NCBI GenBank assembly: GCA_030512335.1
Contig: JAULSU010000001.1
Location: 7,316,001 to 7,380,000, forward strand
Source of the DNA: Immersiella caudata
Lineage: Eukaryota; Ascomycota; Sordariomycetes; Sordariales; Lasiosphaeriaceae
Direction: 5' to 3'
Length of the DNA: 64,000 bases
The translations under genes and the position numbers were made by a program. The notes under the pieces are model-generated. The model worked only from the letters and a program-made list of their open reading frames with translations, was not told where the DNA came from and searched no databases. This document shows positions 56,921 through 64,000 of the stretch, piece by piece; within the stretch, counting starts at the first letter, position 1, and the number at the start of each line of letters is the position of its first letter.

Positions 56921-58517
56921 ATGGCAAGCGCGGCCGATTTTGACGTGAGCCAGCTCTCATCAAGCCAGCAAGAAGCACTGCAGCAGTACACCGACGTCAC
57001 CAGCCAAGAGGTCAAAGATGCGGTCCCCTTGCTACAGCGATCGCAGTGGAATGTTCAGGTGCGCCGCCGTCCAGGCAGCCCGCAAGCTTGACGGCACTAA
57101 CTAGCTTCACTCTCAGATCGCTATAGCTAAGTTCTTCGATGGCGAAGGTCCAGACATTGTTGCCGAGGCCCAGGCCGCGCAGGACCACATCCCTCTCGAA
57201 GCAGCCCGTCTCGATAATCTTCAGGAGAGCCTTCTCGCATCGGCTGGCCATCCGTCGCGAGCTGTCCGGCCTTCAAGGACAGAGCTCGCACCGCGGGTGG
57301 TCCCCCAACCGCCCATAATATACCAGCCGCCGTTTCTTGTCGCCGCCCTGTTCGCTCCATTTCAGCTTGGATACAGGGTTGTCAGTGGCATTTTTAGCCT
57401 TCTACAATACATTGTCTCCTTCCTTCCCCGCTCGCTCCGGCCACGGGTGGTGTCGGGTTCCATGCGCAGGGGTTGGAAGGCCACCAGCGAACGGCGAGTA
57501 ACATTGCCAAAAGAGACAGCAGAGAGGTTCCGGCGCGAATTCGAAGAGGAGTACGGCGCTCACGATTTGATCTTCTTCGATGGAGGACACGCCCAGGCTC
57601 TGGATACTGCGAAGCGGGATCTGAAGTTCCTACTCACCGTCTTAGTATCGCCAGAACACGATGACACAGAATCCTTCGTCAAGAACACGCTATTGTCCCC
57701 CGAAGTTGTAGCCTTCCTCAACAACCCGGCGAACAACGTCATTGTCTGGGGCGGAAACGTCCTGGACTCCGAAGCCTATCAAGTAGCTAACGAGTACCTC
57801 TGCACCAAGTACCCATTTTCATGTCTGATATGCCTCACCCCCAAAGAAGGCAGCACACGGATGGGCATCGTCAAGCGCCTGACGGGACCATTGACCCCGA
57901 CCGCCTATCTCGCCGGCATCGAAAGCGCCATCGCCAAGTACGCCCCGGATATTGACAACGTGAGGGCCGAGCGAACCGCCCAGGCCGTTGCGCGTAACTT
58001 ACGATCAGAGCAAGATTCAGCGTACGAGCGGTCACTGGCTCGGGACAGGGAGCGTGCTCGGCAAAAACGGGAAGCAGCTGCGGCTGCTGTGGCTGCGGAA
58101 AAGCGTGCCCTCGAAGAGGCTGCTGCGGCTGCACGACAGGAAGAGCTACGCAGGCAATGGCGGCAGTGGCGGGCTACGAGGATTGCGCCAGAGCCTGAGA
58201 CGGGAGTCCGACTCGCACTCAACATGCCCGCATCGGCTGGCGGGGGGAGGGTGATTCGCAAGTTCCCCGGGGAGACATCCTTGGAGGATCTTTACGCCTT
58301 TGTGGAGTGCTACGACCTCGTGCAAGAACCGCAGCCACCAACCGGAGAGCCGACGAAGCCGAAGGATTACGAGCACAAGTACAATTTCCGCATAGCTTCA
58401 GTCTTACCGCGTGAAACTCTCGAGCCAAACAGCTCCGTGACGATTGCCGAAAAGATGGGAAGGGGAGGAAGTCTGGTGGTAGAAGATATCACTGATGATG
58501 ATGATGATAATGAATAG
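56921..58517 (+). CDS. UBA-UAS-UBX protein, FAF2/UBXD8 (yeast Ubx3, fission yeast Ucp10) type
   Basis: I predict exons 56921-57058 and 57117-58517, giving 512 residues. Domains in order: an N-terminal UBA-like ubiquitin-binding region (about 8-50, completed across the intron), a hydrophobic hairpin (about 117-149, FLVAALFAPFQLGYRVVSGI) that would insert into the ER or lipid-droplet membrane with both ends in the cytosol, a UAS thioredoxin-like domain (about 180-320, with VIVWGGNVLDSEAYQVA), a long Arg/Ala/Glu-rich coiled coil (about 325-375), and a C-terminal UBX domain (about 390-490) that binds Cdc48/p97. The FP-type loop is seen in RKFPGETSLEDLYAFVE. Proteins of this type recruit Cdc48 to ER-associated degradation. 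The tail is acidic (DDDDDNE). The gene is divergent from PAN3. Confidence 0.92.
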
Positions 58518-59876
58518 ATCTTGGCGGAGAATTGTGTACAACAAGGGCTGGCGTTGGTGCAAAAGGTTCTAGGTCAAGCATCTGCTCTGGGCGGGCTCAT
58601 TTTCATCTCGTGGGGTGTTGGCGGTCGTATGGTCTTGGCCTTGAAGCGTCGTCTCCAACAAGAAGTTCTATCTGCAACTCATGATGCCTCTACCTTGGAG
58701 GCCTGAATGCACGCCGACGTCTGCAATGTCACCCCTTCAATGGGTAGTCCGTCGAAGAGATACATCAGTTGACTGTACCAGCAGAGCAAGCTTGTCAGTA
58801 GTGCCCTGTGTCCGTGTATTCTGGAGGAACATAGCTGTAAATTGCCAAGAATGTGTCGTGTCTCCTAGTCAGCAGATTTCCAAGATCCAACAGACTGGCC
58901 AAGTCTAAAAGGTTGCACTTCTGTGACAGGCGGCAGCTGATGCTGATCTGTGTGCAATTCTACTGGTGCTACACTGGGTCTTGGATGGCACGGGATGGCG
59001 CCCAAGCACCGATGGCGAATTCAGATGCGGGACGCTTGCGTGGAGTTGAGGCTGTGCATAGCGGATGGGAGGGATGCCTCCCTAAGCTTCGCTGGGGGGA
59101 AAGCTCACACTGCTCCTACTGTGTACCTTGGCATCGTTTTTTATCTCCGAGCTCTGCGCCATATCACTCTGTGAACCCGCTCCAGGTTTGGGGTGCGTAC
59201 GCATATTTAAGAGAACATCTCGCCTCGTTAGCATCTCGTCTCGGTCGGCTGTGTCTACGGTTACACACTAAACCCAACCCTTTCCGGCGCAGCGTTTGCT
59301 CATCCAACGTGGGCGTCTCGTCCCCAGAAAAATACCCTTCATCGCATTTTCGGCGGCGACAACTCTCGTCCTAACGTTGTTGCGAGAACCCCGCAGTCTC
59401 AATCGTGCTTGTGCTCAGACCAGACAGGCCTGTCACCTCGTGCCAAGGTTCAGCCGGCGCCAAACATCCATTGAGACGGCGCAACCACTGCGTGCCATTC
59501 GCGGGGACTAAACTGCGAACCCTTTACCCCGGATCTTCAAACGGGACCGCCGTTAGGCGAAACAGTTGAGAAGAAGGCAGGCTCCTGTTTGAGAGGAGCG
59601 ACCACAACGAATCTGCAATTTGCGCTTGGGGCTTAATAACGCCAGAACTTCCTCTGAGCATCGAAACTCGACTTCAAATTGGAACGGTGACGACAAGGTC
59701 TTTCTTATCTATCGGTGCCTAGCTCGTTTGTGCAACGGAGTGTTGCCGGCCCGCAGACGCCCGCCCACCCAAGCGTCTACTTTCCCCTCAACACCTACGG
59801 ATCCCATCCCGTGTCGAGAATTCGGCGCGCCGGGGACCCTTCCCTCGACCGACACCGCCTCGCCTCTCCCTCCTCT
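58518..59876. other. 1.4 kb interval, no supported gene
   Basis: It holds the 3' flank of the UBX gene and the promoter of the LSB5-like gene, both transcribed rightward. The last 100 bases before the LSB5 ATG are C-rich (CCGCCCACCC, CCCGTGTCG). No open frame has a domain. Confidence 0.5.
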
Positions 59877-61559
59877 ATGACAGTAAAGATGAAGAGCTTC
59901 AGTAAGGTGCTGGGCACCATCAAGAAGAAGCCGACTTTTGGTATGGCGCGCCTCCAGGATGCTCGGCGCAAACCGAAACATTGATTGCTGGAAGTGCATG
60001 GAGGCTAACATTGACTCGCCGTTCGCGCAGGACCGGGCGGCGACGGACCAGCTCCGGATCTCAACGGCGATTCCCCCGAAGCGACGGCCTCTCGCGCTGT
60101 GGTACGGATCTCGGATGCATTCGCTGGCGACGAGCTTGATGCTGATTTGGGGTGTCGCAGAAACAATTTTGCGAATCAGGGGGAAGCCAAACAGTACGTT
60201 GATTCCTGGAAAAAAACGACTCTGGTCGGGCTTGCGTGCTTGTTCGGACGTGTCAGGAGAACAGGCAGCTGATGTAGGACACAACACCAACAGGGCGACG
60301 ACATTACCTTCCTTCCATCGATCGTCGATGCCGCCGAGTCTTCGCCCGTGGCCGCCGCAGAATGCGCCCGCATTATTCGCAAGTTCCTCGGCCGCGACTA
60401 CTGGAGCAAGCCGTCGTACCAGTACAACGCCATTATGCTGATACGAATCCTCTCCGACAACCCGGGGCCAACCTTCACGCGCAACCTGGACAAGAAGTTC
60501 ACCGATGTCACCAAGGAATTGCTTCGAAACGGGCGCGACCCGAACGTGCGCCAGATGCTGATGGAGACGCTCGACACTTTTGAGAACACCAAAGGCTACG
60601 ACGAAGGGCTGGGCACCATCATTGAGATGTGGAAGAAGGAGAAGGAGAAGGCATACCGCGCCTACGGTGTGAGCGTTGTCCCATACACTGGCGCAGGAAG
60701 GGGGGTTCCATGCTGACCACGAGAGAAGGGCGTTCCTCAACCAGTACCTCGCGTGCTCAACGCGCCGCCATTCGATCAACGACAGCAACAAGAGTATTTC
60801 TCGCGGTCACATAGCAGCAAGAAGATTCCTAACCCAGTAGAACTCGCTAACCGGCTGGAGGAGGCACGCACATCGGCCAAACTGCTAGAGCAGGTAGTTG
60901 GATGCACACCCCCGGCCGAGATCTTGTCGAACGATTTGATCAAAGAGTTTGCCGACCGCTGTCTCAGTGCCTCCCGTAGCATCCAGGGCTACATGACGAC
61001 CGACCCAGCACCGGACAACGACACGATGGAGAGCCTCATTGACACAAATGAGCAGCTTCAGCGGTCACTGAACCAACACCAGCGCGCCGTCCTGCAGGCC
61101 AAGAAGCACCTAGGTCTTGGCGAGCCCAGAAACTCGACCAGCCCCACCGGCGCACCTCTATCCGGCCCTCAAGACCCACAAGTGAGCGGCGGAAACGGGC
61201 CTGGAGTGTGGCAACCTTCTCCCGACTCGGCAACGGCGACGCCAGCGAACTTCGGACCTCCTCCGCCGCTGCCGGATAGGAAACCTGTGGGGGGAAACGG
61301 CAAGGGGAAAGCCACAGATGACGACGGCGACCCCTTCCGAGACCCGGCGCCGGAGCCCTCGTCATCGAGGAATCAAGCCACTGGCGGCCTGCCGTCCCTT
61401 CCTTATGAGCCATTCCACCCTGGCTTCAACCCGTCAACGCATGGCAAGGAGACTGAGAAGCCAGACCCGGTTACGCCCGTGAGTGACGACGGCTTGTACA
61501 ATGACGATAGGTACGGATCGACGCCGAAGAAGCCCACAGAGCATGTATACCGGTACTAA
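59877..61559 (+). CDS. lsb5: VHS/GAT-domain protein, LSB5-like
   Basis: I predict five exons: 59877-59940, 60031-60101, 60161-60193 (33 nt), 60294-60668 and 60729-61559, giving 457 residues. The short third exon codes KQFCESGGSQT and is needed to keep frame between RAV and GDDITFLPSIVDAAESSP. The N-terminal VHS domain (about 35-165) includes RIIRKFL and YNAIMLIRILSDNPG. A GAT domain (about 205-290) follows with LANRLEEARTSAKLLEQ and a helical bundle ending HQRAVLQAKKHLGL. The C-terminus (about 300-457) is Pro/Gly/Ser-rich and disordered. Yeast Lsb5 binds Las17 and Sla1 and links endocytic membrane traffic to actin; GAT domains bind ubiquitin and Arf. The function is inferred from this homology. 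An internal ATG at 59889 is an alternative start. Confidence 0.88.
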
Positions 61560-62814
61560 GGGAGGCTTGGAGAGTTTGGCGTTCATGTCAAGGCAGATTG
61601 CAAGTAGGACGACTGTATCTTGTATTTAGGTAATCTGCATCCCCAGACGCAAAGACAATGACATGCTATTCGGTATGGTGTTTGGACAGGATGGTTCCTC
61701 GCTGTTTCTAGTTCTCAAGGGTAGTCGGTTATGAAGCGAGGTCGTTCATCTTCTCAGTGTCAAGGCGCGGTATATGTCGTCAAAGAAATTACCATCGTGT
61801 TTTGGTGTCTATTACCATGCTCACCCACAGAGCCGAAAGAATCCGGCCCTGCATGTGGTGCTGCTGTCGGCACTAACCTTGAAGTGAGCAGTCCCTGTGA
61901 CGTCGTATGGCCCAGTGCCCTAAGCCCAGATGTCAGGACGACGTCAGGTCCCAATGATGAATGTCCAGCTATTTTCTACCACCGCTTTGCCGCAACTGTA
62001 CGTTGATTGGTCGCGATAGTCATGGATTGATGGAGAGAATCTACTTGAGTACCTAGGGTATGTCGGTTCCCTGCCGCCAGTTTGGTATCCACGGTGCGGT
62101 CTCCATTTGCTCACTACGAGCCTAATAGCTGGAAAGGAGACGGTCGTATAAGTGAGCAAGTCAGCTTATTGTCTAGATATTTACGTGGCGAGAGCAAGGA
62201 TTGCTGCATGACTTCCAGAAACAGAAAAGGAGGCAATTTCCAGGCCCCGTTTCTGACAGTGTGTATGCAGCAATCGCCACTCAGGAGAAACTGCAACCCC
62301 CATTTGATCGGGCCCCATTAAACAGCGGTTGCCTGCAGCACCGAGAGCCTGTGAGAGGTTGAGGTCCCCCGGAGAAAAATTCTCATAGCACCCGTTCGAG
62401 GGTACGCAAAGTAACATGTCAGGTCTTGGGGAACAACCGAATCATGTCTCGGGGCTCGGAACGTGTAACCGCGTCTGTCTCACATGTTAGTTAGAGGAGG
62501 CGTCTGACAAATCTTGAGCGTGAGACGTGGGCGACGGGGCGGCCTGTGGCCGGCATTACGCTTGCACGAGAGGGGCCAGCTGTGGGATATCGCAGATAAT
62601 TGCCATCCTATGGAAGTTCCTTCCTGTGCCTAAAGTTCTACCATCAAGAGAACCAGACAAAGTATAATCTCCTATTTGCTAAATAAGCCTCATTCAGGGA
62701 GCAGCCCCCCTTTTGAACGTGATACCAAGCACTTCTGCTATCCGGAGGTGGCCGAATGCGTCTGGTTCTGGTCTCGACATCTACCAGACAAAGTCAGCCA
62801 GAAGACTGTCCCGT
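61560..62814. other. 1.25 kb convergent gap, no supported gene
   Basis: The LSB5-like gene and the methyltransferase converge here, so the gap holds two 3' UTRs. A GTACCTAGGGTA element lies at about 62048-62059. The frames present are short and have no domain. Confidence 0.5.
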
Positions 62815-64000
62815 TCAAGCCTTGGTGCCACGCGCAAGGAAGAGCTGCCTGCGCATTTCGTGGCCATTCTCGTTGGGCTTGTTAAAAACCACAGCAACGT
62901 CTTCAATCGCAAAGTCCTTGCCGGCACCAGCATCATCAAAGATCTTCTGGATGGCCTCCCTTGAGAAGCCATGGTGGGTTACCGTGTGTGAAGCCGCGTG
63001 CGTTGACTGTGTGTGTTAGCATTTGGCCTTGTAGGCATCGTTCAAGTAGTAGGTTGACCCACATGCATCTTCTCGTGAGGCAAGAAGTCGAGGACGAGGA
63101 GTACGCCCCCAATCCTGAGACGCTCAACAAGCCTGTGCGCGGCAAGGGTAGGATCATCCTTTGGAAGTGTTAGTTTAGCTTCCTGACCGGGAGTCGACTC
63201 CATGACCCGACCCCTGAGAAAGCAGAGCAAAGCCGGAGAACAGACCTCGGGGATAGCCAGCACTTACGAAATGGTGAAACCCCAGTCCTACAGCAGCAAT
63301 ATCAAAGTCGAAGAAGTTCTCCGAAGCAAACTTTGCAGGGTTCGAGTCGTTGGGCACCGTGAGGTCTCCTTGGTAAGCACGCATTTCGCTCTCGGCGAGT
63401 CCCTACTTCCGTGGGTACGCTGTGAGCGAAGTCAAGAACAGGGTAGGCTTCCTGGATCACCCACCTGGTTGTCGGCGCGAGCATTGTAAGTGGCAACCAT
63501 GCTGTCCGACAGGTCAATTCCCACGCATTGGGTAGTGTATGACGCCAAGGCCTAGAATCGACATCAACATTAGTTCCAGAACAACGCCACCCAGAGACAT
63601 TCCGATGCAGATTCGAGCGCCTAGCGATGGTTACAGACCCTGGAGACTGTCTGAAGTGTTAGCAACGTGATCTATTCCCGCCATCACGTCCCGCCATCAC
63701 GTCCCGGCTCTCAACTGCTGGAACACACGCAGCCATGTTCTACTCGGTGACTGAACACAAAGGGAGCCTGCAACGAGAGGCCTTCCAGGCGAAGAAGCAC
63801 GTACTGACACCAGTCCCAGAAGCATAATCGAGCAGCCTCACTTGCTTCTTTGGGATGTTGTTCTTTCGGTCGTCTCCACTCTCGTCGTCTTCGCCGTCAT
63901 CGTCGACCCAGTCCACACCGATGAACTCCAGACGGGACTGGATCTCTTTGACGATCTGTGCGAGCGTTTTCTCGTGCTTCGAGTCGTACGAGGCGGCTTC
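62815..64000 (-). CDS. SAM-dependent class I methyltransferase (5' end outside window)
   Basis: The gene runs leftward from beyond the window edge to a TGA at 62815-62817. I predict exons 63805-64000 (partial), 63639-63646, 63465-63551, 63268-63402, 63063-63158 and 62815-63006. The fold motifs are visible: motif I as LLDYASGTGV, motif II as CVGIDLSDSMV, a post-I segment YQGDLT, then DFDIAAVGLGFHHF, and the strand pair GGVLLVLDFLPHE. This is the UbiE/Crg1-like small-molecule methyltransferase family; the substrate cannot be told. The C-terminal part (HAASHTVTHHGFS... ending RQLFLARGTKA) resembles fungal homologues in which a conserved HHGFS precedes the last helices. The 8-nt exon is required by phase and supplies ISR in GVISRALASY. 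The N-terminus is missing, so total length is unknown. Confidence 0.88.
63639..63646 (-). other. Predicted 8-nt microexon of the methyltransferase
   Basis: Joining the flanking exons directly would shift the frame. The segment TCTCCAGG (minus strand), preceded by an ACAG acceptor and followed by a GTCTGT donor, restores the frame and completes the GTGVISRAL motif expected after motif I. The flanking introns would be 63647-63804 and 63552-63638. Microexons this short are rare, so transcript support is needed. Confidence 0.6.
63678..63705 (+). repeat. 14-bp tandem duplication in a methyltransferase intron
   Basis: The sequence CCGCCATCACGTCC is present twice in tandem within the first predicted intron of the methyltransferase. 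It looks like a recent small duplication and could vary between strains. Confidence 0.7.

Noticed and set aside
1..64000. CRISPR arrays, bacterial operons, rRNA genes
   Set aside because: The window is eukaryotic; no regularly spaced identical repeats and no rRNA-like conserved blocks were seen.

Overview
The window is nuclear DNA from a filamentous ascomycete (Pezizomycotina, most likely Sordariomycetes). This rests on three things. The genes carry short introns (about 50-170 nt) with GT...YAG borders, and several show a CTAAC-type branch point. The protein set is typical fungal housekeeping (PAN3, Pfa5, Lsb5, ASH1, Nmd5, Rad30). The intergenic DNA carries a TACCTAGGTA-like palindrome and one AT-rich, possibly RIP-mutated, island. 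The class-level assignment is inference; no rRNA, tRNA or mitochondrial marker was found.

Layout, left to right: a HAL4/SAT4-type protein kinase (+, 3243-5594) behind a C/T-rich leader; about 4.7 kb without a confident gene but with one oddly long open frame (8267-9493); the importin Nmd5/Kap119 (-, 10290-13976, nine exons); 4.8 kb without a confident gene; a conserved Pro/Tyr-rich RfeG-like protein (-, 18799-20257); DNA polymerase eta, Rad30 (-, 23109-25289); an accessory island (about 26.1-29.8 kb) with a broken trypsin-like serine protease gene, AT-rich DNA and a probable solo LTR; the palmitoyltransferase Pfa5 (-, 33814-35239); a long gene-poor stretch holding one tiny Cys-rich protein gene (+, 38951-39121); the H3K36 methyltransferase ASH1 (-, 42180-44871); 4.2 kb without a gene; then a dense right end.

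The dense right end holds a Zn2Cys6-type protein (-, 49055-50917), LSM7 (+, 52447-52979), PAN3 (-, 53881-56264), a FAF2/UBXD8-like UBA-UAS-UBX protein (+, 56921-58517), an LSB5-like VHS/GAT protein (+, 59877-61559) and the 3' part of a SAM-dependent methyltransferase (-, 62815 to the window edge). I worked out exon borders by hand from splice signals and reading phase. For every multi-exon gene the summed exon length is a multiple of three and the joins restore conserved motifs.

The genes form no single pathway. The one functional pairing is LSM7 and PAN3, convergent neighbours that both act in cytoplasmic mRNA decay. PAN3 and the UBX gene share a 656 bp divergent promoter, and the Zn2Cys6 gene and LSM7 share a 1.5 kb one. 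I found no clear new biological system. The points most worth a second look are the decayed protease/LTR island, a predicted 8-nt microexon in the methyltransferase, the homopolymer tract in a RAD30 intron and the 408-codon orphan frame.
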